Positions 1 through 11,640 of a stretch of 64,000 nucleotides of DNA are shown here, piece after piece. This DNA comes from Acorus gramineus (Eukaryota; Streptophyta; Magnoliopsida; Acorales; Acoraceae): positions 11,861,716 through 11,925,715 of the forward strand of contig CM060849.1 of NCBI GenBank assembly GCA_030737835.1, given 5' to 3'. Position 1 is the first letter of the stretch; each line of letters opens with the position of its first letter. Position numbers and translations under genes: made by a program. The notes beneath the pieces are model-generated. The model saw nothing but the letters and a program-made list of their open reading frames with translations, made no database searches and had not been told where the DNA came from.

Positions 1-240
1 ACCCGTCTCCAGTGTAAATTCCTAATAAGGGGGTGATTTACACTAGAGACGGATTATATCTCCAGTATGCGTGCGGCAGATACGGGTTAAAACACTGGAG
101 ACGGATCCGTCTCCAGTGCAAAATTTCAGCGGGGCTAGTTTTTGCAAATATTCGGGTGGCGGGGCTATTTTTGCAAATATTTAATTTTTGGGGGCTAAAA
201 GTGTTAATTACCCAAAAAATAAACCTTTTGCTTTACATGT
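1..240. repeat. Fragment of a DNA element rich in inverted subterminal repeats, cut by the window edge
   Basis: The word CCGTCTCCAGTG and its complement recur four or more times in the first 120 bases. Bases 93-118 form a perfect 26-base palindrome built from two of these words back to back. The segment closes with GGGGCTA...GGGGGCTAAAA-type sequence. Dense inverted subterminal words are usual next to the ends of DNA transposons such as CACTA elements, but no terminus is visible here, so the superfamily is open. Confidence 0.4.
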
Positions 241-243
241 TCC

Positions 244-1612
244 TTATATAACAAAGTGCCAGCCCCTTGGTCTGCAATCATTATACTCTGTTCTGATGTT
301 TTCAATGGACACAGGATGATCTTGAACCTTTTCTTTGACTATAAGAAATATTTTTGTTTGTGTGTTTAGATCTGCTACAACTCTTCTTGTTCCAGAGAAA
401 AATACTGCATCAAAATTGTCACAGTGGATATTCAACCATATATATATAGAGATTATGACTTGTAGCCCAGTGGCTTGTGTTGTGTTGTAACAAGCAACAA
501 ACATTGCCTCCATTGAAGAAGATGCAACCAACTTTTGTTTCTCATTCTTCCATGAGATAGCTCCTCCAGCCAACATGAAGTCATAGCATGATCTTTATTT
601 TCTACTACCCTTGCACCCTTCAAAATCTTTAATCTAAAAATCCAATTATTTATATGCCCATTGTTGTTTGGACCATTTGGCTAGCTCTAATAATTGGATA
701 TTCAGGAATACTAGTGGCTATATGGCTAAGGGATTCGGTTTTGAATTTTATAAAAATTGGGGTGTTGCTTGTGCTGGGGTCAGCAGAGTGTTGTATACGA
801 GGAGGAAAATAGTGATGGAGGAGTATGCGTCGTCGTATTTTTTTTTGGGTAGATTCCTCTACCATTTTCTGCTTTAGACATGTTTCGTTTTGGTTTTGAA
901 ATAAAATTAAGGCGCGTGCCTACCATTTCATAAAAAAAATCTTATCTGTGTGAGCTCATAATCTTTTTTTGTTCCCTGTAAATATTACACCACATTTTTC
1001 ACAACTTTTCAATCCTCCATGCCAGGATTTCTTTGGTATCTATCAAGTAGTCTAGCAATAAAGACAATATCCGGATGTGTACACGTTTGTGCGGACATCA
1101 AATTGCCTACAAGTAATAAATAAGAAATGTCATTCATCTTGTTCAATATGTTTCCTCAGGCATTGTAGTGAGCTCAATCTATCACCTTTCATAATCAACG
1201 CAAATCTAGGTTTATTATTTTGCATTTTAAACATTTCTAAAACTTTGTCGATTAAGATTTCTGGACAGTCCTAATTTGTCTTGACGTCTGACTGTAGCTT
1301 ATCTTTCAACTCAAAATTTTCAATGAGAAACTCTTGAGTTTCATACAATGAACAATTATTACTAGCAAGCAAAATATCATTTACATAAAGGACTAAGGAA
1401 ATAAATTTACTCTTAATAACCTTAAGATATATGCATTCATCGACAATGGTTTCTGTAAATCCAAAGGTTAAAACTACCCCATGAATATGAGGTACCACTA
1501 ACGGGACGCTTGTTTTAATCTATATAGAATTTTTAGCCTACATATTAGATTCTCCTTACCTTTTATATAGAATCCCTTAGGTTGTTCATGTGGACCTCTT
1601 CTTCCAAACTAC
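244..1612 (-). mobile_element. Ty1/copia retrotransposon pol fossil (reverse transcriptase and RNase H remnants)
   Basis: On the minus strand, 1271-1498 reads like the Ty1/copia reverse transcriptase core, including YVNDILLAS where the family normally has YVDDILLAS. The stretch 244-576 reads like the copia RNase H region (AISWKNEKQKLVASSSMEA). The element is broken, with several breaks, and has no LTRs in the window. A LINE tail sits inside it and a TIR element abuts its upstream side at 1617. It looks old and inactive. Confidence 0.8.
630..935 (+). mobile_element. 5'-truncated LINE 3' end inserted in the copia fossil
   Basis: A plus-strand frame reads NNWIFRNTSGY ... FYKNWGVACAG, which parallels the end of the LINE at 36553 (SRNHLVFQGTPV ... 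FIRSWGTFCAG). Both are the tail of the zf-RVT region that follows reverse transcriptase in plant L1-like LINEs. The 3' end carries the word GCGTGCCTACCATTTCAT and a short A run. AAAATCTT occurs at 622-629 and 936-943 and may be the target-site duplication. The copy is only about 0.3 kb and non-coding. Confidence 0.6.
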
Positions 1613-1616
1613 GATT

Positions 1617-2992
1617 GGGGCCGTTTGGTTCAGCGGAATGCTGATTTTAAGTACTGATTCATAAGTGCAGATTATATAAGTTTTGATAAGTTTTAATCAG
1701 TTTAGAAAAAAATTGTTTGATTCAGTGAAAATTATAAGCACTTATGAAGATAAGTGTGTTTGGTTCACCACTTAACAATAATGCTTATACAAAGGTATTT
1801 TGATCCATTTTATAAGGGCTGAATGTCATTTTGATGCTTGATTGAATACTTAAAATAAAGTTTTTATTTATTCCATTAATACATATACCACTCATTAAAG
1901 CTCGAACAATGGATTTTTACACAAATTTAAATTTGATATGGGTACCAATCTAGGGTTAAAGATGCTCTTAGAAAAACAAATATGCCAAAAAAAAAAAAAT
2001 TCACAAGATGAGTAAAGGAAAACAGAAAATATCAAAATACTTCAAGCAACACAGATCAAAAAGGTAGTTCACGACCTCAAACCAATCAACTGTGTGTCTC
2101 TGTGACTTATGTAAAAAGACCTATACCAGCAGACAACACAGTGCACTTAACAATTCTGAATTTATATACATATATTATTAAAAGTAGCCTGAATTAATAA
2201 ATCAAACTCTCTTTTTCTTCAACCTTTGCAGATTGGACATCCATACATACCCCTCAAAATCTCAACTTTCAAACACAAAACCCCCCCTTTTCAAAATCAA
2301 ACCAGAACCCATAAAAGGAAAAGAGAAAACAAGATCTGTCTATCATAGAAAATTTGAAACACCGGGTATCGGTTTCCAAGGCGATAAGGAGGGCTTGGTG
2401 CAGTGGATGGTGGTGGTGGAGGTCGATTTGGCTAGGAGATTCGAAGAGAAGAGATGGTGAAGGAGAGAGACAGTCGCTGTGGTGGTGGTGGTGGTGATCT
2501 GTTGAGGAGACAAAGATATGCGTGCGATCTACTGAGGAGATCAGACAAGGAGAGATGGTGAAAAGAGAGGGGCGGAGGTCTATTAGGTGAGAAGGCTAGG
2601 GTTTCGAGTTTCCTGGATCGGCGCAGAAGATGATAGAACCATAGAAGAGGATCTCCAGTTTACTCATCCATTTTAGGGTTCAAAAAGGGTGACATCGGCG
2701 CAGAAAAATGAGGAGAGAGAAGAGAATGTTTTGATTGAAAGAGGGTTTAAATACTCTATGTAAATACGAAAAAATAGACAAGGGCATTCTGATCTTTTCA
2801 TAACATGGACGAATGGCTGAACACGATTATCGAATATTTAAGTGAGGCGTAGTGGGCTGAAAAAATGTTGTAAAAAATGACTGAATCAGGTAAATAATGA
2901 GAGCTTATTTGACATCTAACCAAACAGAATTAAAATTGATTTTCAGCTTTAAGATGAATAAGCATTGATTTTAAGTGCAACCAACGAGCCCC
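1617..2992. mobile_element. Non-autonomous TIR element (copy 1 of a family; relative at 61331)
   Basis: The left end GGGGCCGTTTGGTT and the right end AACCAACGAGCCCC are inverted. The inner sequence also pairs: GCTGATTTTAAGTACTGATTC on the left against the complement of GAATAAGCATTGATTTTAAG on the right. The interior (about 2230-2760) is purine-rich and GC-richer than the ends, with GGTGGTGGTGGT runs, and may be captured host sequence; I do not recognise it. No clear target-site duplication is visible. It starts where the copia fossil stops. Confidence 0.65.
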
Positions 2993-3915
2993 TAAGTAAT
3001 GAGTAGATCACTTATGGATGAAGATAATTGGAGGAGACGAATGTTAGATTAGATCACCGATGGATCATTGGTAGGGAAGAGAGAGAGAGAGAGAAAAGAT
3101 TGCCTTGAATGGAGAAGAACACGATATTGACACCGATGTGAATGTGTGATGCCTACCACATGCCGTCCAACACTCAAAGTTAGAAATCTCACTATTTGTG
3201 AAAAAATTAACTAGAAAATGAATTATCATAAATGAATCTTATATATACCTTGATTTTGGGGGTGTGGATATTTATTTAGAGATGAATATTGATATGTCAA
3301 GTATTCTTTGATGACATCGTTATGTGTACACATGTCAAACTATGATGTATTCACGTGATAATAAATTTGAAGGTATAAATGTCGCAGAATATGATTTGAG
3401 AGCTCAAAAGAATAGTTAAAGTTTGTTAGGAGCTACCATATGGGGATCACTTGCATGCTTAGGTGGATTGTGGCATTGACTGGGTTAGTGGTGCTAACAA
3501 TTTTCCAATGTTATATGAGTTAAAAAATTTAAAGTGAACTTTGTTATCTATTTATCTATCTATCTTAGGCTTTTATATTGAGGGATGTAGTGAGGCAACT
3601 TTGTATGTTTATATAGGGCATCATTGACTTACTTGCACAAGTATTCATTACTCATCTCCTACACTTTCCACTACCAACCACCTCATTCATTTCACCATTT
3701 TCCCAAATCTTGATTTTTTATGTCACCCACCATTTTTCCATGACTTGAAAAACCAAATTGACCATTATTTTCAAGAACCCACATTTACCTATACATAGAC
3801 CATCACTTCCCACAAGTCTCCTATTTCCTATGCCTTGGTAAACCACCTTGACTACCTTTTCCCATAAATCTCCATTTACCCATACTTTGGTACTCTACAC
3901 TAAGTGTTATGGTCC
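2993..3915. other. Intergenic, no gene seen
   Basis: AT-rich sequence with a short GA run near 3080-3096 and many stops in all frames. I see no convincing coding or transposon signature. Confidence 0.5.
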
Positions 3916-3923
3916 CAACTACC

Positions 3924-4479
3924 TAAGCCTGTCAATTATCCGAAAAAATATCCGTATCTGATCCGAATCCGTATCCGAAAATGCAGAAAATATCCGATAT
4001 CCTAAAATCCGTATCCGAACCAAATTATTCGTATCCCAAAATTTTCGGATCGGATCAGATATAGCCTATATTCGATCCGAACAATATCCGTATCCGAACT
4101 GTTATTTTATTTATATATGTTAGAATTAGTTTTAACCCTCAGATGAAAATCCAATGACTCATGATTTAGAAAAAAACACAAACCTATTTAATCATGTTGG
4201 ATACTTGTTTAACTATACTAGGATTTATGTTTTTATGTCTTTGGTGGATACCTATTTAACCATGTTAGGACTTAAGATTTTATAAATTCTTTATATTTTA
4301 ATCTGGTTCGGATATTTTAGATATTATCCGAATCCTATCCGGATTTTCGGATAGGATACGGATATGTGTTTTGAAATAGCCGTTGGATATCGGATACGGA
4401 TATTTTTTCGAATATCCAATTCGAATACGGATACGGATATATGCTTATCCGATCCGTATCCGTCCGATTGACAGACCTA
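3924..4479. mobile_element. hAT-like MITE filled with ATCCGT/ATCCGA words
   Basis: The element starts TAAGCCTGTCAATTATCCG and ends CGATTGACAGACCTA, an imperfect terminal inverted repeat. It is flanked by perfect 8-bp direct repeats CAACTACC at 3916-3923 and 4480-4487; eight bases is the hAT target-site size. About 170 bases at each end are dominated by the words ATCCGTATCCG and CGGATACGGATA in opposite orientation. The middle is plain AT-rich DNA without coding capacity. Confidence 0.85.
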
Positions 4480-4487
4480 CAACTACC

Positions 4488-5551
4488 CACAATCCATTTC
4501 CCATACAACTTTGCCTATAAAAGGAGTCCCTCTCCACCATTTCAACTCAACTCAACTCAATCTAACTCTTTCCACAAAATCCCAACACCACCTAAAACAT
4601 ACACTTGTGCAAGCTTGTCTCTAGTAGCCCAATTTTGAATGTAAGCTTGTCTCTTGTAGTGAAATATAGTCGTCAATTTTTCCTCATCTTAGAGTTGTTA
4701 ATTCTTCTTCTATTTTCAGTTGTGAGTCTTGAGATAGTGTGACTTTGGTTACACTGTTTAAGAGCCTCGTGTCTCTCCATGATATGTGTTCCTTATTCTA
4801 TAATAGAATGTAGAGGATTGCAAGGACCCTTAGAACAAACTATGCATCTCAGAATGACACCACCCTTTTATTGTTGCATGTCTCCTTTATGGTTCTCGTT
4901 TCTCTCAGTCCCTTAACGGAGTGATCACATTAATTTTCAGTGGGTCATAATTTATCACGTAGGCTAACAGATGGATCAATCTAGAATCTTAAATGCTAAA
5001 AATGGGACCCATTATACTCTGTTACTTCTTACTCAAGTAATCCTTGAGACACATGTCCACGCTTGGAACTGGTGATACAATTCTGCCACAGTTTTTGTGA
5101 GTGAGAAGGGGACCAGGCTCTTCAGTGTTTACAGGCAAGAGATGTAACCTATGGCCTCTAGATTTCATAGCTTGTGTCATTAGTTACTCAAATTAGCATG
5201 AGCCATAACTCATGAAATTTAGGTTTTAATAATATTATGTAAACCGCATTATGTCATTAGTTATTCATATTAATATTAAACATAACTTATGACTTTTTAG
5301 GTCTCCATAAGGACCATAACCTATATACTTTATACTCCATATGCATGGTAACTCGTGCCTTATAAATATTCATTCAAATAACCTATTACTGTTGGATTAC
5401 TCTTCTAATTTTGAGAAATTCCATTAGATTCAACTTTCATTCAAGTATGGACATTCAGATCCATTGAAAATATTCTTTCTTATATTTCTCTCTATAAGCT
5501 AACAAGGGAATCTAGTCTTATTAAAGAGGGCACCATAACATGTCATGTGGA
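4488..5551. other. Intergenic, no gene seen
   Basis: Contains a short CAACT repeat near 4545-4560 and AT-rich sequence. The one short open frame near 4441-4638 overlaps the hAT end and shows no family features. Confidence 0.5.
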
Positions 5552-5950
5552 CAGGGTTGGTCCGGGTATAGACAACCAAGGCAGTTCAGGGCCCCTAAAT
5601 CCTCAAAATAAATTCTATTCTATACTTAATTTATTGGTTTTTTATTTGTTTTTAAATTTTTTATTTTATTTTAGAAAATGTTAATTAATTTATTTTTAAT
5701 TTTTTTCATTTTTTATTTAATTATTTTATTTTATTGGGATCTTATTTCATTTATCATTTTATTTACATATAAGAGAATCATATTGATTTACACTTTTATT
5801 TTATATCTTTGATTTATTATATGTTTTGTTTTTTATTTTTTATTTTTAAACAAATGTGCTATTTTTATGATTTTTAAATTTTCTTATTATTATTTCTTTC
5901 TATTGGATTGGGATTCATTTTAAAAAATTTTGCATATTAATTTATAAACA
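5552..5950. mobile_element. Probable hAT-type terminus, one end only
   Basis: CAGGGTTGGTCCGGGTATAG followed by GGCAGTTCAGGGCCCCTAAAT resembles the common plant hAT terminal pattern CAGGGCCGGTCC...GGGCCCCTAAAT (from memory). It runs into T-rich sequence. No matching right end is visible, so the copy is truncated or the far end has decayed. Confidence 0.45.
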
Positions 5951-6093
5951 ATTCAAAATATTTATTAACAATAATCACAAAAAATGACCTATTTTAAGAG
6001 TCATTTTAGGACTCCAATTAGCCCATCTAATCTTAGGGTCAAACTTGCATGAGCAGCTAAAGTGGATGTGAAGTAAATGAATCACAACCAAAT

Positions 6094-6675
6094 TAGGGAT
6101 GGCAATGCGACGGGTTGGGACGTGTTTGATAAAACCTGAACCCAAACCCGCTATCAAAATCTCATTCCAAACCTGTCACAAACTCATGATGGGTTTCATT
6201 TTTCTTTCCCAAAACCCGTCCCAACAGGCATGCAAAAAATCTGAACCTGACCCCGCCCAATCCCATTTTGGACGAGTTGCGTTCGGCAAGGCAGGTTTGG
6301 AAAGAAAATTATAAAACATGTTTTCATATAAAATTTAATTTTAATTGGCAATTAAATGTGGATAAAACATTCATTAAAATATAACCTACAAAATAAGAAA
6401 TAAAATAAGAAACATTAACATTTATCCTAAATAATAAATATTACCATAATTAAAAAATAATATAAAAATAAAAGCTAATGAAACATCAAACATGACATCC
6501 ATTTGGGTTGGAGCACAGTTTAAAAAGAATATTTGATCTTAATATTAATTGCGCCCGGAATGAGGTTATGACGGTTTTTTTAAGTAAACTCGTTTGTTGT
6601 CCCAAACCTATCGGGTTTTATTCTATATCCCCGGGCTAGGTCGGGTACCCAACTGGGACAGTCCCGCCATCCCTA
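6094..6675. mobile_element. hAT-like MITE of the TAGGGATGGCAA type
   Basis: Left end TAGGGATGGCAATGCGACGGG and right end CCCGCCATCCCTA are inverted. Subterminal regions are rich in AACCCG/CGGGTT words. The adjacent 8-mers (AACCAAAT and AGCCACAC) agree at only 5 of 8 positions, so the target duplication is either decayed or absent. No coding capacity. Confidence 0.65.
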
Positions 6676-6715
6676 AGCCACACCAACCACTTCCAACTTC
6701 AAGTCCCTCTTTTTA

Positions 6716-7111
6716 GAGCATCTCCAATGTATATGCTAACTAAACAAGATGTTAAAGTACCATGTCAGCACTTTATACCTCAATTACATACTCATTTACT
6801 ACATTTCTATTTAGTCAGTTGTTGTTGCTTCAATGGACTAGCTAAATAAACTAGCCAAATCAATAGTGGGCCCCACCTCTCCACCCACTCAAACTCTCAA
6901 ATGTATTTTTATGAATTGTTTAAGGAGAATTATCATGTGGGGTCTACATTTGGCTAACTAAAACACTAGCTACAGTTAGCATGAAAGATAACACCGGATA
7001 CGTGGGGCCCACGTTTAGCTCCCTTTTAACATCTTCATTGGAGCAATATTTTTACATATTATGTAAAATATAACACTAATATATTAATTAACATATCCAT
7101 TAAAAATGCTC
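6716..7111. mobile_element. Tourist-like (PIF/Harbinger) MITE
   Basis: The ends GAGCATCTCCAATG and CATTAAAAATGCTC are inverted, with TTA at 6713-6715 and again at 7112-7114, the 3-bp target duplication typical of PIF/Harbinger. A second inner pair (AACTAAACAAGATGTTAAA and TTTTAACATCTTCATTGG) supports one folded unit of about 396 bp. Confidence 0.8.
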
Positions 7112-7114
7112 TTA

Positions 7115-8515
7115 CACATTCATGAACTGGGTCCACCTGGATTCCTATGTCCTTGCTATGTTCCACATATTTATTTCATTTGATTCTTATAGTAATCTTT
7201 ACATGTGCGGTTCACACAAAATTTTTCTTTTATTTTTTCTTCCTTTATTTTTTAATTGATGTTCCCCTTCACCTACCTCAATCATTGCACCTCTCTCACC
7301 CTCCGCCAGTACACAGAACTCTCCATCTACTTGATAAGTGTGAAATCAAACAAAATGGGGCTGAAGCTTTTTTGTTTTCTTTAATGTTGGTGGAGCTCTC
7401 AGGAATCATTTAATGCCAACTGTTTTTTTGGTCATGGGAGATCACCCATTTAAGTTTGATGAGTCAGGGGATTAAACCTGCTAAATATGAAAGTTGTATT
7501 TAAGGGGACACTTGGAAACATGGTTTAAAATATTATGTTTTTATTATTAGTTTAAAGCTACAAACATATTTAAGCGTTGAAAACTTTAATATAATTAATT
7601 AAAAAGTTAGATTTAATATTTCGGTTAAAAATATCATTTTAAAACAATCAAACCGTGTTCTTTGGGAATTAAGTTTTAAAATAAATATATTTCGTGGGAA
7701 TTAAGCCCTGTTTAAAAAGAACACTGATAGAATGAAAATTTTTAGTTTCATTTTTCATCTCAAGATTCTCAACGTGTATATGTATTAAATTAAAACATAT
7801 ATAAATCCATGTACCTTTCAAATCAATTAATTATATACCTTTTCTTACAAGGATGAAAATAAAATTAAAAATAAAGTTAGATGAACATTATCATTTGGAA
7901 AACCTAAACTACAGTTATGAAGCACTAGTTGGTATTATAATATGAATTTATTAAGTGTCATTTACATTGTTTGTTCATGCATAGATGCACTTGTATACAT
8001 AACTGACAATCAGGACATCATTTGATATCTGTCAGTTTAAGAAAGAATGAATATATGAGGACGTGGGCTGCTCACACCAGTTAAAGGCTCCAAATTCCAA
8101 AAGTAAATTCTTTATTTACACCAAAAAAGAAAAAGATAAAAAAAGAGTAAATTTTTTATGTTTATAAAAATAAAATGCGGGTATCAAACTCTTATAATTA
8201 CTCAGTCATTTTTACAGTTTTATATATTTCGTTAACTTTCTTCCCTCACTATAACGATGTGTATGGATCGTTGAAATTTTTTCACATTTTTTATGTGTGA
8301 TACTATTCAATTTATTGAAGAACATTTTATATAGATCATTGAAAATTTTATAAAAGTGCATAATTTAAAAAAATATAAATAACAACGTAGGCTTAATGTG
8401 CTTGTGACTAGGATTTAACACTTTTCTTTTAAGTAAATATAATATATAGAGAGCCTATTTTAGGATTTTGTTTCGAGTCCCGTCTAGCCTGTCTAAAATC
8501 ATGGTTTCCAGTGTA
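7115..8515. other. Intergenic, no gene seen
   Basis: AT-rich sequence. The frame at 7147-7413 is T- and C-rich low complexity without recognisable domains. The area around 7690-7900 repeats MITE-like phrases but I cannot set ends. Confidence 0.45.
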
Positions 8516-8520
8516 TCACA

Positions 8521-9043
8521 TGTTGGGAAGGAGATTCACGAAAGCTAACAATAAATACGAGATCAAACATAAGAATGAAACATCACATCACACGAAAAAC
8601 ACAAGATATACGTGGTTTGGCTTAGGCCTTCATCCACGGGGCAAAAAACAGATAATCCACTTTGATAATTGAAATACATTAAGAGACTCACAAACTCTCT
8701 CATGGAGTTACCCTCTCTTAGAACCTCTCAACTTTCCCTTAGGATCTTTACATTGTATAATGTCTGCCTGTCTTGCTATAAAACCGTAAAAGATATTTAT
8801 AAAGATGAATAACTTTCTCCCCAAGTAATCTCCTAATTAACAAACAAATATTGTTCCCATTAATTAGTAGATATTCACTCTCCTAATTAACAAGCAAATA
8901 TTGTTTTCTATTTTAGGAGATTCACTTTAAATATTAATTAAGATCAAATCTTAAATAATATTATACTTATTAGGTGCCCAGCCTAATATGGTTTTATCAT
9001 GGCCATCCAATGTGATACACCGGATCGAGACATAATCTCAACA
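8521..9043 (-). mobile_element. Solo LTR, Ty1/copia-type, minus orientation
   Basis: In minus orientation it begins TGTTGAGATTATG and ends CCTTCCCAACA, the standard TG...CA. It is flanked by the 5-bp direct repeat TCACA at 8516-8520 and 9044-9048. Its 3' part reads AAACCACGTATATCTTGTG, close to the matching part of the LTR at 49596-49900, a U5-like pattern common in plant copia LTRs. No internal region remains. Confidence 0.75.
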
Positions 9044-9048
9044 TCACA

Positions 9049-9760
9049 TATATGTATTAATAATCAAATTAAACAAATTAATGGTTTCATGCTTAATTAA
9101 AATCAACTAACAATCCATAATAGAATTTTTGAAACAAGAATCAAATCGAATTGCAAAAACATCGACCAGAATTAAATCTAAGTCATGTGGGTTGGTCGAT
9201 TTTCAGCCCAAATCAGCAATGTTGCACATTGATCTTCTCTTTACCAAAAGAAAATGTGTTTCTCCACTAATCGAAGTACATAACATAAAGCAATATGTGC
9301 TAAGAAAGGCAAAATGACTTGCCCCTACTTTTATCTTTCCATCTTGGATCCTCTTTAAGTGAACTGGCTGGAATATCCTTTGAATGTAATGGGAGCCCCA
9401 GTGTCCACTCCGAAAGGTACCTGAGGTTGATCCATCTTTCTTTTGTTGATAAAGGTTAAGAAATGCTAATACACTTAGCCATTCTAACAATCCTAAATGC
9501 ATATATATAATCATTAATAAAGTACTCTTTTAGGTGAGTATATACCATCATAGAAAATAAAAAGTGTAAGAAATTATATATTCTATTCATTTTGATCCAC
9601 AAAATTGACTAAAGATAGTCTTCCCCACATTATATTTCACTTGCTCGTTTACTTTGATGAGATCATCAACCATTCTTTCCCAAAAAAGCTGACCCATTTT
9701 TTAATGTTTGATACAGTGGCCACATATGATCTAGATTTTTGGTTGATAAAGCTTGACAGC
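9049..9760. other. Intergenic, no assigned gene
   Basis: A 103-codon minus-strand frame (9203-9514) covers GC-moderate sequence around 9320-9450 that stands out a little from its AT-rich surroundings. I recognise no domain in it. It may be a scrap of an exon or a transcribed non-coding segment. Confidence 0.3.
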
Positions 9761-10084
9761 TAAGCCTGTTAATCGGACGGATATGGATCGGATACGTCAA
9801 TATCCATATCCTAACTTTCAGATTTGGATACGGATATTAATTTTCAGATTCGGATCCCTTCAGATACGGATTAGATACGGATATTTTTAAGATAATTGAC
9901 ATGTTTGAATATTAACATTAATTTGGATAATCAAGTGATATTTTAGAGAGATATCAAAATTAAAATTAAGATTTTAAGGCTTATTATCTCTTTCAAATAC
10001 CATACATTGAAAATTTAATAGTATAATAATATATTATCATTGTGATTAATCATACAAGATAACAATATGGACAATATATAATAC

Positions 10085-11640
10085 TGTTAAAGAATCATTA
10101 TTAGGATAATATTATATTTTTATTATCATTATTGTGATATTATTAGTTTCCTAGTTTTCCTAGATTCCTTATCTGATATTTTAGGATTTCCTCTATGTAT
10201 CTATAAATAGAGCCATTTGGCTCCTCTAATATAATAACAAGAATTCCTTTTTCTTTATTCTAACATGGTATCAGAGCCTCCACCTCAAAAATCCTAGATC
10301 CACAAAAGCTTCTCTTTCTCTTCTCCGCTTCGATTGAAGAGTCTTCAATCAGAGCGGGGGAGGAATTTTGCTCGCGAGATCTAAGTTGCCGTCGCCGTCG
10401 TGCCCTTGCCGTCACATTCGCCGTCGTGCCCTTGCCGTCGCCGTTGCCGTCGTGCCCCTGCCGTCGCCGTCGAGCCCCTGCCGTCGCCGTCACCGTCGTG
10501 CCGCTGACGTCGCTGCCCCTGCCGCTGCCGTCGCCCCTGCCGGCGCCGCCCTGCCGCTGCTCGCCCAGCCCTGCCCTGCCCGGTGCCCAGCCCTGCCGCG
10601 CGCCCTGCTGCGCCCTGCCGCCGCCCTGCCCGGTGCCCTACCGCGCCGTGCCCTGCCGCGTCGCGCCCTGCCACGCCCTGCCGCGTCGTGCCCTGCCGCG
10701 CGGTTGCATCTGCCCGGATTTCCCGGGATCTGTCGCGCTGATCCTGCCCGGATTTCCCGGGATCTGCTGGGACAGCTCCTGCCAGCCTGTCTCGAGCTGT
10801 CCGGATCATCTCGCGCGTCCGACCCGGGTCGCTCCCAGCATCCGACCCGGGTCCTCCCAGCATCCGACCCGGATCCGCGAACCCGGCCCAGCAACCCGGA
10901 TCCGCGAACCCGGCCCAGCATCCGACCCGGATCCGCGAACCCGGCCCGGGACGCGACCCGAATCCGCCCTCCGGCCGCCCTCTGCCGCCTCCGGCCGCCC
11001 TCCGCCGCCTCCGGCCGCTCTCCGCCTCCAGCTCCTCCGGTCACCTCCGGTCGCCGTCGTGCTCCTCCGGTCGCCCTCTGCCGCCTCCGGCCGCCCTGCC
11101 GCCACCTCCGGCCGCCCTCCGCTGCCTCCGACACCTCCTTGAGACTTCAAAATCACTAAATCGGTCATAACTTCCTCTCCGGAAGTCCGATTAAGGTGAT
11201 CCAGAGGTCTGTTTCGCTCGATTTTTCGTTCTCTATGCATCTGTGTGATTCTTTTCTTCATCCGAGATCTCTACGATCCTCCTCGCAGATTTGCACACCT
11301 TCGCGCATCTCCCTACGGCATCGACCGTCCTATCGCGCTCTCGTGCAATCTCACGACTCCCCTTGCACACCTCTATGCAACTCTCTATCACCAGCCTCTG
11401 CCACCTTTTCATTTTTCTGCAAACTCTAAGGGTTCTACCATTCAGAGTTTGAAAGGGGGTCTTAAAGAGTCATTATTAGGATAATATTATATCTTTATTA
11501 TCATTATTGTGATATTATTAGTTTCCTAGTTTTCCTAGATTCCTTATCTGGTATTTTAGGGTTTCCTCTATGTATCTATAAATAGAGCCATTTGGCTCCT
11601 CTAATATAATAACAAGAATTCTCTTTTCTTTATTCTAACA
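10085..11640 (+). mobile_element. Complete non-autonomous LTR retroelement with GC-rich interior (copia-type priming site)
   Basis: Two 181-bp LTRs (10085-10265 and 11460-11640) differ at about seven positions, roughly 4%. At commonly used plant substitution rates this means an insertion of the order of one to two million years old. The element is flanked by the 5-bp duplication AATAC (10080-10084 and 11641-11645). TGGTATCAGAGC directly after the 5' LTR is the initiator-Met tRNA priming site common in Ty1/copia. A purine tract GAAAGGGGGT precedes the 3' LTR. The interior (10266-11459) encodes no gag or pol and is not a recognisable gene. It looks structurally whole as a parasite of another element's machinery. 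Confidence 0.9.
10380..11140 (+). repeat. GC-rich low-complexity filler inside the LTR element
   Basis: The interior is built from short imperfect repeats: GCCGTCGCCGT-type words (10380-10530), CCCTGCCGCG words (10530-10700), CCGACCCGGATCCGCGAACCC words (10810-10950) and CCTCCGGCCGCCCTC words (10970-11130). Long open frames exist on both strands in several phases only because GC-rich DNA lacks stops. None carries a domain I recognise. Confidence 0.8.

Noticed and set aside
8507-9024. Terminal inverted repeat GTGTATCACAT ... ATGTGATACAC suggesting a DNA element
   Set aside because: The better solution is a TG...CA LTR at 8521-9043 with a perfect TCACA duplication; the left half of the apparent inverted repeat lies mostly in the flank.
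10368-11261. Several overlapping 150-260-codon frames on both strands
   Set aside because: They cover the GC-rich filler of the LTR element, overlap in five phases and show only repeat-derived Pro/Arg/Ala/Gly runs.
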